From Lonepinella koalarum (GTDB lineage Bacteria > Pseudomonadota > Gammaproteobacteria > Enterobacterales > Pasteurellaceae), in NCBI RefSeq assembly GCF_042926695.1, contig NZ_CP170642.1, positions 248,001 to 312,000 on the forward strand: 64,000 nucleotides of DNA, written 5' to 3'. Position numbers and translations under genes: made by a program. The notes under the pieces were generated by a model that searched no databases, was not told where the DNA came from, and was given only the letters and a program-made list of their open reading frames with translations. This document shows positions 50,846-59,542 of this stretch, in pieces (the stretch's first letter is position 1; the number at the start of each line of letters is the position of its first letter).

Positions 50846-50874
50846 TTGACTAATTGGCATTCAAAAGGTAATAT
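50846..50874 (+). promoter_or_regulatory. Promoter of yceD-rpmF-plsX-fab unit
   Basis: TTGACT (50846-50851), 17-bp spacer, TAATAT (50869-50874). The expected transcription start falls within a few bases of the yceD ATG at 50884. Confidence 0.65.
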
Positions 50875-50883
50875 TCACGCCCT

Positions 50884-51408
50884 ATGCAAAAGGTAAAACT
50901 GCCCCTAACGACAGATCCTGTAAAAGATGCTCAACGTAGATTGGATTATGATGGTTATTATGCCGTCAATCAGCTTGAACGTCTGAGTGAATCTGTAGTA
51001 AAAGTGATAGATAATGCACAGGTAACATTATCGTTTTTCATTGATCCACAAAAGTTGGTGGTGATGAAAGGTCATGCAACAGTTGATGTCGAACTTGAAT
51101 GTCAACGTTGTGAACAACCTTTTGTACAAACATTGAGCTGTGATTTTTGTTATAGCCCAGTGAAAAATTTGGATCGAGCCGATGAATTACCCGAAATTTA
51201 TGAACCAATCGAATTTAATCAATTTGGTGAAATAGATTTACTTGGTGTGATTGAAGATGAATTTATTTTGTCTTTACCTATTGCGCCAATGCATTCATCT
51301 GAACACTGTGAAGTGTCCGTAGTGGAACAGGTTTTTGGCGAATTGCCAGATGAGTTGGCAAAAACACCAAACCCGTTCTCTGTATTAGCTAGTTTAAAGC
51401 AAAAGTAA
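50884..51408 (+). CDS. yceD: YceD (DUF177) 23S rRNA accumulation protein
   Basis: 174-residue protein matching E. coli YceD from its first residues (MQKVKLPLT.DPV) through ELECQRCEQPF, YEPIEFNQFGEIDLL, SEHCEV and NPFSVLASLKQK. The family is linked to 23S rRNA accumulation and always precedes rpmF. The N-terminal match fixes the start at 50884, leaving almost no leader after the promoter at 50846-50874 and no normally spaced ribosome site. Confidence 0.92.
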   Translation: MQKVKLPLTTDPVKDAQRRLDYDGYYAVNQLERLSESVVKVIDNAQVTLSFFIDPQKLVVMKGHATVDVELECQRCEQPFVQTLSCDFCYSPVKNLDRADELPEIYEPIEFNQFGEIDLLGVIEDEFILSLPIAPMHSSEHCEVSVVEQVFGELPDELAKTPNPFSVLASLKQK

Positions 51409-51426
51409 AATTTAGGAGATAAGCCC

Positions 51427-51597
51427 GTGGCTGTTCAACAAAATAAAAAATCTCGTTCACGTCGTGATATGCGTCGTTCACACGATGCCTTGACTACTGC
51501 TGCAGTATCAGTTGATAAAGCAAGCGGTGAAACCCATTTACGTCATCACGTTACTGCTGACGGTTTCTACCGTGGTCGTAAAGTGATCAATAAGTAA
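51427..51597 (+). CDS. rpmF: 50S ribosomal protein L32 RpmF (GTG start)
   Basis: 56-residue basic protein starting at GTG 51427 (MAVQQNKKSRSRRDMRRSHDA), preceded by TTAGGAG. The ending TADGFYRGRKVINK is diagnostic of L32. Located between yceD and plsX as in most gammaproteobacteria, tying a ribosomal protein to lipid synthesis. Confidence 0.96.
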   Translation: MAVQQNKKSRSRRDMRRSHDALTTAAVSVDKASGETHLRHHVTADGFYRGRKVINK

Positions 51598-51618
51598 TTG
51601 CTGTTATAAGGTAATAAC

Positions 51619-52638
51619 TTGAGTCGTCTAACCCTTGCGTTAGATGTGATGGGCGGGGACATAGGTCCCCGTATTACTATCCCCGCATCTTTAAAAGCGT
51701 TGGAATATGATCCAATGCTGTCTTTACTATTGTTTGGCGACAGCCAGCAAATAACCCCATTTCTTAGCAATATACCAAAAGCACTAGCAGAACGCCTAAC
51801 AATTTGTCATACTTCTCATCAGATTGAAAATAATCAAGGTTTAACTTATGCGCTACGTCACAGTAAGGGAACATCAATGCGTTTGGCTATTGAAGCGGTA
51901 CAAAAAGGGATGGCTCAAGGTTGTGTAAGTGCAGGCAATACGGCGGCATTAATGGGGCTGTCAAAAGTTATTTTACAGCCCTTAAAAGGTATTCAACGCC
52001 CTGCATTATTGGCATTGTTGCCAACTATCGAGGGTAAATATTCTGTCATGTTAGATCTGGGTGCGAATATTGATTGTGATGCTGAAAATTTATATCAATT
52101 TGCCTTAATGGGATCAATTTTTGCGGAAAATCAATTGAATTTGGTTTATCCACGTATTGCCTTGTTAAATATTGGGGAAGAAGAAATTAAAGGACATCAA
52201 GCTATTCGTTTTGCCGCAGAAATGTTAGAAAAAGACACCGCGCTTAATTATGTAGGGTTTATTGAAGGTAACTATTTACTTAATGGTAAGGTGGATGTGA
52301 TCGTCAGTGACGGCTTTACTGGTAATATTGCATTAAAAACCTTGGAAGGAGCAGCTAAAAATGTGATTGCTTTACTGAAAGGGAAATCTCGCCATCACCT
52401 ATTAAAACCGTTATTGAGTTGGTTAATGAGTAAATTATTTAGTGAAAGTTATCAGCGTTTAAAAAGCATTAACCCTGATCAATATAATGGGGCATCTTTA
52501 ATTGGATTAACATCCGTGGTGGTGAAAAGCCATGGTGGTGCGAATGAACAAGCATTTAGCAATGCCATTAAAGACGCTGCATTACAAGTTCGTCAGCAAA
52601 TTCCACAGAAAATTTTAGCTGGATTAGAAAAATATTAA
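51619..52638 (+). CDS. plsX: Phosphate acyltransferase PlsX (TTG start)
   Basis: 339-residue enzyme that turns acyl-ACP into acyl-phosphate for phospholipid synthesis. Signatures LALDVMGGDIGPRI, SAGNTAALMGL, LDLGANIDCD, NIGEEEIKG and SDGFTGNIALKTLEG. I place the start at TTG 51619 (MSRLTLALD), as ATAAGG precedes it by 7 bp and no earlier ATG exists. Follows rpmF by 21 bp. Confidence 0.95.
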   Translation: MSRLTLALDVMGGDIGPRITIPASLKALEYDPMLSLLLFGDSQQITPFLSNIPKALAERLTICHTSHQIENNQGLTYALRHSKGTSMRLAIEAVQKGMAQGCVSAGNTAALMGLSKVILQPLKGIQRPALLALLPTIEGKYSVMLDLGANIDCDAENLYQFALMGSIFAENQLNLVYPRIALLNIGEEEIKGHQAIRFAAEMLEKDTALNYVGFIEGNYLLNGKVDVIVSDGFTGNIALKTLEGAAKNVIALLKGKSRHHLLKPLLSWLMSKLFSESYQRLKSINPDQYNGASLIGLTSVVVKSHGGANEQAFSNAIKDAALQVRQQIPQKILAGLEKY

Positions 52639-52656
52639 AAAGATAATGAGAAAATT

Positions 52657-53607
52657 ATGCACAGTCGAATTTTAGCCACAGGTAGCTATTTACCTGAACA
52701 AATTAGAACTAACGCTGATTTGGAAAAGATGGTCGATACATCGGATGAGTGGATCGTCACCCGTTCTGGTATTCGTGAACGTCGTATTGCAAGAGCAGAT
52801 GAAACGGTCGCCACAATGGGCTATCAAGCAGCAAAAAAAGCCCTTGAATTGGCAAATCTGGATCCAAATGAGATTGATTTGATCATCGTTGGTACAACGA
52901 CACATTCTCATGCTTATCCTAGTGCGGCTTGTCAAATTCAAGGTATGTTAGATATCCAAGATACTATTGCATTTGATGTGGCAGCGGCTTGTACTGGATT
53001 TATCTATGCGTTAACCGTTGCGGATCAATTTGTTCAAACGGGAAAAGTGAAAAAAGCCTTAGTAATTGGTTCAGATCTGAATTCGCGTAAATTAGATGAA
53101 ACAGATCGTGGAACAGTCGTGTTATTTGGTGATGGTGCTGGTGCAGTTATTTTAGAAGTTAGCGAACAACAAGGAATTATTTCTACCCATTTGCATGGGA
53201 TTGCTGACAATAAAAATGCGTTGGTGCTGCCAAATCCAGAACGTGGAGAAGCACGTTCTGGATTCATTGAAATGCAAGGTAATGCGACCTTTAAACTTGC
53301 CGTACGAGAGCTGGCTAATTTGGTGGAAGAAACGTTGGAAATCAATGAATTACAAAAATCAGATTTAGATTGGTTAGTGCCGCATCAGGCTAATTTACGT
53401 ATTATCACGGCAACGGCAGAAAAGTTAGAGATGTCGATGGAACAAGTGGTGGTCACGCTTGATAAATATGCCAATACCAGTGCGGCAACAGTGCCAACTG
53501 CTTTAGACGAAGCAATTCGTGATGGACGTATTCAACGCGGTCAGCTCTTATTACTTGAAGCCTTTGGTGGTGGTTGGACTTGGGGCTCGGCTTTAGTGCG
53601 TTACTAA
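52657..53607 (+). CDS. fabH: 3-oxoacyl-ACP synthase III FabH
   Basis: 316-residue condensing enzyme that starts fatty acid synthesis from acetyl-CoA and malonyl-ACP. The catalytic triad is visible: Cys in VAAACTGFIYAL (near 112), His in VPHQANLRI and Asn in YANTSAATVP. It ends with GGGWTWGSALVRY, the usual FabH terminus. An uptake signal follows the stop codon. Confidence 0.97.
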   Translation: MHSRILATGSYLPEQIRTNADLEKMVDTSDEWIVTRSGIRERRIARADETVATMGYQAAKKALELANLDPNEIDLIIVGTTTHSHAYPSAACQIQGMLDIQDTIAFDVAAACTGFIYALTVADQFVQTGKVKKALVIGSDLNSRKLDETDRGTVVLFGDGAGAVILEVSEQQGIISTHLHGIADNKNALVLPNPERGEARSGFIEMQGNATFKLAVRELANLVEETLEINELQKSDLDWLVPHQANLRIITATAEKLEMSMEQVVVTLDKYANTSAATVPTALDEAIRDGRIQRGQLLLLEAFGGGWTWGSALVRY

Positions 53608-53656
53608 CTGTAAAAGTGCGGTGTTTTTTTAGAATTTTTTAGAGAAGGAAAGAAAA

Positions 53657-54595
53657 ATGAAAAAATTTGCAATGGTTTTCCCCGGACAAGGTTCACAAAA
53701 TGTCGGCATGCTAGCTGAATTAGCCACACAATTTCCGATAGTCGAACAAACATTTAAACAGGCCTCAGAAGTGCTTGACTATGATTTATGGAATTTAGTA
53801 CAACAAGGTCCAGCAGAAGAATTAAACAAAACATGGCAAACTCAACCAGCGTTATTAGCTGCTTCTGTGGCAATTTATCGTGTTTGGCAACAGGTATATC
53901 CTGAATTGAAACCGGAAGTCATGGCTGGACATAGTTTAGGCGAATATTCAGCGTTAGTTTGTGCCAATGTGATGGATTTTCAAGATGCGATTAAATTAGT
54001 TGAGTTACGTGGTCGTTTAATGCAACAGGCAGTACCGGAAGGCACCGGAGCAATGTATGCGATTATTGGTTTAGATAATGAAAGTATTATTAATGCTTGT
54101 AAACAAGCGGAACAAGGCGAAGTAGTCTCTGCGGTGAATTTTAATTCGCCGGGTCAAGTGGTGATTGCTGGCACGAAAGCCGCCGTTGAACGTGCCGCCA
54201 CTGCTTGCAAAGAAGCGGGAGCAAAACGTGCATTAGCTTTAGCAGTGAGCGTACCATCTCATTGTGCGTTAATGAAACCAGCAGCGGATCAATTAGCGGT
54301 ATCGCTAGAAAGTATTACATTAAAAATACCGACTACCCCTGTGATTAATAACGTGGATGTGAAAACGGAAAGCGAAAGTAGTGAAATTCGCACCGCACTT
54401 GTACGCCAGCTTTATAGCCCCGTTCGTTGGACAGAAACGGTAGAAAGAATAGCGAAAACAGGGAGTGAAGTATTAATCGAAATGGGACCGAATAAAGTAT
54501 TAACTGGCTTAACGAGCCGTATAGTAAAAGAGCTTTCGGCTCAAGCGGTAAATGATGTAAAATCATTAGAAAATGTTAAAGAACTTTTAGCTTAA
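53657..54595 (+). CDS. fabD: Malonyl-CoA:ACP transacylase FabD
   Basis: 312-residue acyltransferase that loads malonyl on ACP. The active Ser lies in AGHSLGEYSAL (near 92), partner His in VPSHCALM, FPGQGSQ at the N-terminus and NFNSPGQVVIAG in the middle. GAGAAGG-type ribosome site precedes the ATG. Contains an uptake signal near 54400. Confidence 0.97.
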   Translation: MKKFAMVFPGQGSQNVGMLAELATQFPIVEQTFKQASEVLDYDLWNLVQQGPAEELNKTWQTQPALLAASVAIYRVWQQVYPELKPEVMAGHSLGEYSALVCANVMDFQDAIKLVELRGRLMQQAVPEGTGAMYAIIGLDNESIINACKQAEQGEVVSAVNFNSPGQVVIAGTKAAVERAATACKEAGAKRALALAVSVPSHCALMKPAADQLAVSLESITLKIPTTPVINNVDVKTESESSEIRTALVRQLYSPVRWTETVERIAKTGSEVLIEMGPNKVLTGLTSRIVKELSAQAVNDVKSLENVKELLA

Positions 54596-54617
54596 TCAGT
54601 CAATTTAAGGAAAAATT

Positions 54618-55346
54618 ATGCAAGGAAAAATCGCATTAGTAACAGGAGCAACTCGTGGTATCGGTAAAGCTATTGCTGAAGAATTAGTGAGTAAAGGTGC
54701 ATTTGTTATCGGAACCGCAACATCTGAAAAAGGTGCCGATAGTATTTCGGCTTATTTAGCTGAAAATGGTAAAGGTTTAGTATTGAACGTAGCCGATCAA
54801 GCATCAATTGAAGCCGTTTTAGCGAAGATTAAAGCAGATCATGGTGATATTGATATTTTAGTTAATAACGCCGGGATTACGCGCGATAATCTGTTAATGC
54901 GAATGAAAGATGATGAATGGTTTGACATTATTCAAACTAATTTAACGTCGGTATTTTATTTATCGAAAGCCATGTTACGTTCCATGATGAAAAAACGCTT
55001 TGGGCGTATTATTACTATCGGTTCTGTGGTAGGTTCCATGGGAAATCCGGGGCAGAGTAACTATTGTGCAGCGAAAGCCGGATTAATCGGGTTTAGTAAA
55101 GCTTTGGCCAAAGAAGTCGCTTCTCGTGGTATTACTGTGAATGTGGTGGCGCCGGGCTTTATTGCAACGGATATGACCGAAAGTTTAACCGAAGAACAAA
55201 AAGCTGTAACCCTTGCTGCGGTGCCGGCTGGTCGTTTAGGTGATCCGAAAGATATTGCGAAAGCCGTCGCATTTTTAGCATCCGATGATGCCGGTTATAT
55301 TACAGGAAATACATTGCACGTTAATGGTGGCATGTATATGGCTTAG
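54618..55346 (+). CDS. fabG: 3-oxoacyl-ACP reductase FabG
   Basis: 242-residue NADPH-dependent short-chain dehydrogenase. TGATRGIGKA binds the cofactor, NNAGITRDNLLMRM and the Ser-Tyr-Lys catalytic set (ITIGSVVGS, NYCAAKAGLIGFSKAL) are intact; ends HVNGGMYMA. Last gene of the yceD-fabG series; a strong terminator and an IS607-family remnant now separate it from acpP. Confidence 0.97.
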   Translation: MQGKIALVTGATRGIGKAIAEELVSKGAFVIGTATSEKGADSISAYLAENGKGLVLNVADQASIEAVLAKIKADHGDIDILVNNAGITRDNLLMRMKDDEWFDIIQTNLTSVFYLSKAMLRSMMKKRFGRIITIGSVVGSMGNPGQSNYCAAKAGLIGFSKALAKEVASRGITVNVVAPGFIATDMTESLTEEQKAVTLAAVPAGRLGDPKDIAKAVAFLASDDAGYITGNTLHVNGGMYMA

Positions 55347-55349
55347 TTT

Positions 55350-55403
55350 CTTACGTTCTTTTGCTTGAGCAAAAGAACGTAAGCCAAGGCGGCTCAAACG
55401 GGG
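55350..55403 (-). repeat. Short, internally deleted relative of the structured repeat
   Basis: On the minus strand CCCCGTTTGAGCCGCCTTGG (the outer left arm of the 210-bp repeat) is joined directly to a 16-bp perfect hairpin CTTACGTTCTTTTGCT/AGCAAAAGAACGTAAG (the second hairpin). The central long hairpin is missing. Confidence 0.6.
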
Positions 55404-55410
55404 ATTAAAA

Positions 55411-55437
55411 TTGTAGGGGCGTATTGCATACGCCCTA
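55411..55437 (+). repeat. GTAGGGGCG-type intergenic palindrome, copy 2
   Basis: TTGTAGGGGCGTAT-TGC-ATACGCCCTA forms an 8-9-bp hairpin with one bulged G. Starts with the same 11 bases as the element after leuS at 22366-22397. Confidence 0.6.
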
Positions 55438-55464
55438 AAAAAGCAGGCTTTAGCCTGCTTTTTT
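55437..55464 (+). terminator. Terminator of the fab operon
   Basis: AAAAAAGCAGGC / GCCTGCTTTTTT, 12-bp perfect stem, 4-nt TTTA loop, T-run. Ends the fabG transcript before the insertion element. Confidence 0.9.
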
Positions 55465-55567
55465 GTAAGGGGGTTAGAAATTGAAAGATAAAATCTATAA
55501 AATTCTATAAATATCTAAAATAATTTAGTACAATCAGTTCCGTTGATTCTATGCTATAATTTCCAAA

Positions 55568-55888
55568 ATGAACAAACTTCTTTCCATTGGTCAAGCGAGC
55601 AAAATGCTTGGCGTAACCATACAAACGTTACGAAACTGGGATAAAAAGGGCTTGCTTAAGCCTGATGAGCTCACAAAAGGCGGTGATCGCCGCTATAAAC
55701 TCGAAACGCTCAAAGCGATTAACCATAATATTGTTTTTAATCGTGATGATTTGAAAACCATTGCTTATGCTCGAGTGAGTAGCCACGATCAAAAAGAAGA
55801 TTTAGTCCGTCAAGTACAAATTTTAGAACTTTATTGTTCTAAGTTAGATGATATGCAAAAGGTAATGATTGAAAATGTCGGAGAATAA
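55568..55888 (+). pseudogene. tnpA: IS607-type serine recombinase TnpA, truncated
   Basis: 106 residues where about 190-220 are usual. The MerR-like helix-turn-helix (IGQASKMLGVTIQTLRNWDKKG) and the start of the resolvase fold with its nucleophile Ser (YARVSSHDQKEDL) are present. The rest of the catalytic domain, including the arginines that activate the phosphate, is missing; the frame runs out at the tnpB start. Likely inactive, so the element would depend on a recombinase in trans. Confidence 0.8.
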
Positions 55889-57190
55889 TAACATTGTCAG
55901 TCTTTCTCATAAGATTGAGATTTATCCGAATAAGAAAGCTAAAACGCATTTTAGAAAAGCGTTTGGTTGTTCTCGTCTTGCCTATAATTGGGGATTAGCC
56001 AAATGGCAAGAATATTACAAACAAGGCATTAAAAAAACACATTTAGATTTAAAGAAAGAATTTAATGCGATAAAAAAATTCAATTTCCTTTTGTGTATGA
56101 AGTCAGTAAATATGCCACGCAACAACCTTTCCTTAATTTGAATTTAGCTTTTCAAAAATTTTTCCGAGACCTAAAACAAGGAAAAGTGAGCTATCCACAG
56201 TTTAAGAAAAAACGTGATAATGCTGGGAGCTACTATATTGGTGGCGATCAAATTGTGTTGTCTGATACCAACAAAAATTCTAAAAAATACAAGAAAATCA
56301 TCACTGAATGTAACGCTCAATATCTAAAAGTGCCTAATCTTGGTTATGTAAAATTAAGCGAAAGATTAAGATTTTCTGGGAAAATCAATAGTGTAACCAT
56401 TAGCCAAAATGGCGATAAATATTATGCATCATTTAGTGTATCCATTGCTGAAGAAAATTATCAATCACAGCCTAAAACAAAACGAGGCTTAGGGATTGAT
56501 GTAGGATTAAAATCTTTTGTAAGTTTATCTAATGGCTTAGAAATCAAATCACCTAAGCCATTAGCTAAACTTGCACGTAAACTTAAAACCAAAAGCAGAC
56601 AATTAAGTAAAAAACAACACCCAAAAACCAAAGGTGAAAAAACGAAAAAGTCGGCGAATTATTTAAAAGCAAGTTTAAAATTAGCCAAATTACATCGGCG
56701 AATAGCAAATGTTCGCAATGATTTTTTACATAAACTGAGTTCGTCAATCATTAAACAGGCAGATTATATCTGTTTAGAAGATTTAAATGTAAAAGGAATG
56801 ATGAAAAATCATAAATTAGCGAAATCTATTGCTGATGTAAGTTTCTACGAATTTAGAAGACAGCTTGAATACAAAGCAAAATATAATGGGAAACAGATTA
56901 TTTTTGCAGATAGATTTTATCCAAGTTCAAAAACTTGTAGTCAATGTGGTTCAATTAAAAAAGAATTAAAGTTAAGTGAACGAATTTATTGTTGTGAAGA
57001 TTGTGGAGCAAAAATAGATCGTGATTATAATGCTTCAATAAATTTACTACGCTTAATTGAAAAACAAATAGGGCAAGTTCTGCCCGAATTTACGCCTATG
57101 GACTTGACGGCAATGCAATCCGATTTAGCAATAAATCGGATTGTAACCAGCAAGATTGAAGTAGGAATACAACAAAAATCCCATTTATAG
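55875..57190 (+). pseudogene. tnpB: TnpB RNA-guided nuclease, one-base frameshift
   Basis: OrfB/TnpB of about 438 residues if repaired. The RuvC residues are all present: Asp in GLGIDVGLKSF, Glu in CLEDLNVKGM and Asp in IDRDYNASINL; a CxxC..CxxC zinc finger (KTCSQCG..CCEDCG) precedes the last. The frame shifts at a 7-A tract (56072-56078); one more A gives continuous AIKKIQFPFVYEV. Translation from GTG 56093 would lack about 70 N-terminal residues. It could be a real mutation, programmed slippage or a sequencing error. Confidence 0.8.
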
Positions 57191-57222
57191 CTTTTTGTAG
57201 TTATTTATAGGATTTTGTAGGT
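57070..57222 (+). ncRNA. Candidate TnpB guide RNA (omega RNA) region
   Basis: The last tnpB codons encode two hairpins: GGGCA-AGTTC-TGCCC (57071-57085) and a 12-bp perfect stem CAATCCGATTTA / TAAATCGGATTG capped by a GCAA tetraloop (57116-57143). TnpB guide RNAs of IS200/IS605 and IS607 elements arise from this place, running to the element's right end. Assignment is inference from position and structure. Confidence 0.4.
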
Positions 57223-57481
57223 TTGTAAGAACGGAAATAATATTTTATATATAAGCAAACATTTTCATATATAAATAGGTGCATTGTCTAATTTTCATCA
57301 TTTGTAAAAATAACAGAAGTCTTATGGGTTTTAGCTAGCCAAACTCTTTTCTTAATGGTAGAATTAGCCTAATTGTATAGGGTTTTTGCGGTTTGACCTG
57401 TAATAAAACACTTGCAAGTTTTGTAAAAATCCATAAACTAACAACTCTCACCATTTAGGTAAATTACAATAGGAAACAAAA
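57223..57481. other. Intergenic region before acpP
   Basis: AT-rich 259 bp between the element's right end and acpP. It must hold the acpP promoter, as the fab terminator and the element lie upstream. TTGACC at 57393-57398 could be a -35 box, but I see no convincing -10 at normal spacing. Confidence 0.4.
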
Positions 57482-57712
57482 ATGAGCATTGAAGAACGCG
57501 TAAAAAAAATCATTGTTGAACAATTAGGTGTTAAGGAAGAAGAGGCAAAACCAGAAGCTTCATTTATTGAAGATTTAGGGGCAGATTCTTTAGATACCGT
57601 TGAATTAGTAATGGCTTTAGAAGAAGAATTTGATATTGAAATTCCTGATGAAGAAGCTGAGAAAATTACCACTGTTCAATCTGCGATTGATTACGTTCAA
57701 AACAATCAATAA
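57482..57712 (+). CDS. acpP: Acyl carrier protein AcpP
   Basis: 76-residue acidic four-helix carrier. Ser36, in GADSLDTVELVM, takes the phosphopantetheine arm. Only a few residues differ from E. coli AcpP. ATAGGAAACA precedes the ATG. Normally just downstream of fabG; here the IS607-family element intervenes and acpP must rely on its own promoter. fabF does not follow; comE converges instead. Confidence 0.98.
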   Translation: MSIEERVKKIIVEQLGVKEEEAKPEASFIEDLGADSLDTVELVMALEEEFDIEIPDEEAEKITTVQSAIDYVQNNQ

Positions 57713-57718
57713 TTTCTT

Positions 57719-57750
57719 TTAGGCGGTTTTAATAACCGCCTAAATTTTTT
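57719..57750. terminator. Terminator between acpP and comE
   Basis: TTAGGCGGTT / AACCGCCTAA stem with 5-nt loop and T-run, directly between the converging acpP and com operons. Confidence 0.88.
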
Positions 57751-59139
57751 CTATTCAATTAACTTTGCGTTGTTTTCAGTAATTTTGTTGTCTTTCTGAC
57801 GGTTTTTCTGAACATCTTGAAGAGATTGTCCTTGTTTTAAAATATGTGGTGTCACAAAAATCACTAATTCGCGTTTTTGGTGTTTATCATTTTGTTTACG
57901 GAATAGATGTTTGATCACAGGAATATCACCTAATACGGGGACTTTATCGACTCCTTTACTTAATGTATCTTGAAATACCCCACCTAATACAATAGTTTCA
58001 CCGTCTTTGGCAAAAACTTGCGTGTTAATTTCTTGTTTATCAATGGTGATTACTTCTCCCTCGCCGGATTGTACCGAAGCTCCTGGGGAATTTTGGCTGA
58101 CAATAAGATCCAACAAAATGGCATTATCTTGTGAAATATGGGGTGTTACCTCTAAGCCTAATACGGCTTCACGAAATTCTACATTTTGCGAACCGCTTTT
58201 TTCGTTGGTCGATACATAAGGGATTTCAGTACCTTGTTTAATACTCGCTGATTTTTTGTTAGTGGTAAGTAATTTGGGGCTAGCAATAATTTTGACGTTA
58301 TTTTCTCGCTCAAGTGCGGTTAATTCTAGGTCTAATAATCGACCATTAATTTTGGCCACTTGTAATGCCAACGAACCAGCAGGGGTATTGACTGCGCCGA
58401 AATTCACATTTAAATTATCAGTGATATTATTAAACCCATTGGCAGCAAGGCTTCCTGCCACTTTATGGGAACTGCTTGTCGGATCGAATAATCCCCAACG
58501 AACCCCTAATTCTTGTAAACTTTCATCTGTAATGGTAACAATGCGCGCTTCAATCGCAATTTGTTCTATTGGTTTGTCCAACTCTTTGACCAGCTTACGA
58601 ATATTTTTAATCGACAGAGCATTGTCTTTCACGATTAATACATTACTGCGATCATCAAAGCTAATGCTACCTTCCCCTGATAATAAAGATCCATTCCCAG
58701 TGGTTAAAGATTTCATCACTTCGGAGGCTTTGGCGAAATGCAATTTTAGCGTGGTGGTATGTAATGGTTGTATTGTAGGTACAGAATCAAATTCAGCCAT
58801 TATCGGTAAATTGTTTAACGCATTGTCTTGTGGAATACTCTCTTGAGTCAAATAATAGATTCCTTTTTCTTTGAGCAACGACAGATTTTTAATTTTTGCG
58901 ACGGCTTGAAAAAGCTGATCAAGCGTAGTGTTTTCTAATTGTAATGATAATGTTCCAGTTAATTCATCATTAATGATTAAATTTGCATTTTGTTCTAACG
59001 CAAGCTGTTGTAACGTGGTAACTAATGGCGCCTGTTTTAAGCGAATAGAAAAAGTGGCATGATCTGATTCAGCATAGCTATAAGCAGCAAAAAAACAAAA
59101 AAAGACACCGCACTTTAAGATAAACGTTAATAAATTCAT
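57751..59139 (-). CDS. comE: Competence secretin ComE (PilQ/HofQ-like)
   Basis: 462-residue outer membrane secretin through which the type IV pseudopilus and incoming DNA pass. Signal peptide to about residue 23, two N-domains (FSIRLKQAPLVTTLQQLA, NVLIVKDNALSIKNIRKLVKELD), then the secretin core with KIIASPKLLTTNKKSASIKQGTEIPY and GETIVLGGVFQD. Last gene of comABCDE; an uptake signal lies in its signal-peptide codons. Confidence 0.92.
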   Translation of the reverse strand: MNLLTFILKCGVFFCFFAAYSYAESDHATFSIRLKQAPLVTTLQQLALEQNANLIINDELTGTLSLQLENTTLDQLFQAVAKIKNLSLLKEKGIYYLTQESIPQDNALNNLPIMAEFDSVPTIQPLHTTTLKLHFAKASEVMKSLTTGNGSLLSGEGSISFDDRSNVLIVKDNALSIKNIRKLVKELDKPIEQIAIEARIVTITDESLQELGVRWGLFDPTSSSHKVAGSLAANGFNNITDNLNVNFGAVNTPAGSLALQVAKINGRLLDLELTALERENNVKIIASPKLLTTNKKSASIKQGTEIPYVSTNEKSGSQNVEFREAVLGLEVTPHISQDNAILLDLIVSQNSPGASVQSGEGEVITIDKQEINTQVFAKDGETIVLGGVFQDTLSKGVDKVPVLGDIPVIKHLFRKQNDKHQKRELVIFVTPHILKQGQSLQDVQKNRQKDNKITENNAKLIE

Positions 59140-59148
59140 GGCTTGTTC

Positions 59149-59541
59149 CTATAATTTCACATTGATAATGTTGCCGGCTGAACAATCCGCTCGCCAAGTT
59201 AAAAATTCGACATCGGTTTTTGTTATGCATTGTAACGAATAACTTTCCATTCCCACTAAATCATGTTCTTTAGCACTATCAATTTCACCTTCTTTATTTT
59301 GTAGTAAAATTTGTTTTTTATCTTTAAATAGCAAAATACCGACTATCTTGAGTTGGTTAAATGGACTGTTAGGCATGATATTTGCTTGTTTTTCGTTACA
59401 TTGAGTGGTTTGAATTTTCGGTAAATTATTGGCAGATTCTGTCGATTGTCCACGCTGGTTTTTATCAAAAGGATCATTTTGTTGCGCTATCGCAAAGGCG
59501 CAACATAACAACATGATTAGGCTAAGAATTTTTGTTAACAT
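59149..59541 (-). CDS. comD: Competence protein ComD (PilP-like)
   Basis: 130-residue exported protein: hydrophobic start IMLLCCAFAIAQQ, a polar linker, then a small beta domain (FNQLKIVGILLFKDKKQILLQNKEGE), the PilP/HofP pattern that links the inner membrane complex to the secretin. Two Cys flank the C-terminal part. 9 bp before comE, 1 bp after comC. Confidence 0.85.
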   Translation of the reverse strand: MLTKILSLIMLLCCAFAIAQQNDPFDKNQRGQSTESANNLPKIQTTQCNEKQANIMPNSPFNQLKIVGILLFKDKKQILLQNKEGEIDSAKEHDLVGMESYSLQCITKTDVEFLTWRADCSAGNIINVKL

Positions 59542-59542
59542 A

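Larger units (their letters stand above)
55490..57222 (+). mobile_element. Decayed IS607-family element (tnpA remnant plus tnpB)
   Basis: A serine-recombinase tnpA with a MerR-type N-terminus plus tnpB is the IS607 layout. Near the ends, AAAATTCTATAAATATCTAAAA (split 55499-55520) and the complement of 57193-57216 are closely similar, probably the recombinase-binding sub-terminal repeats. No target duplication is expected in this family. It sits between fabG and acpP. No uptake signal occurs inside, unlike its surroundings. Exact ends are estimates. Confidence 0.8.
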
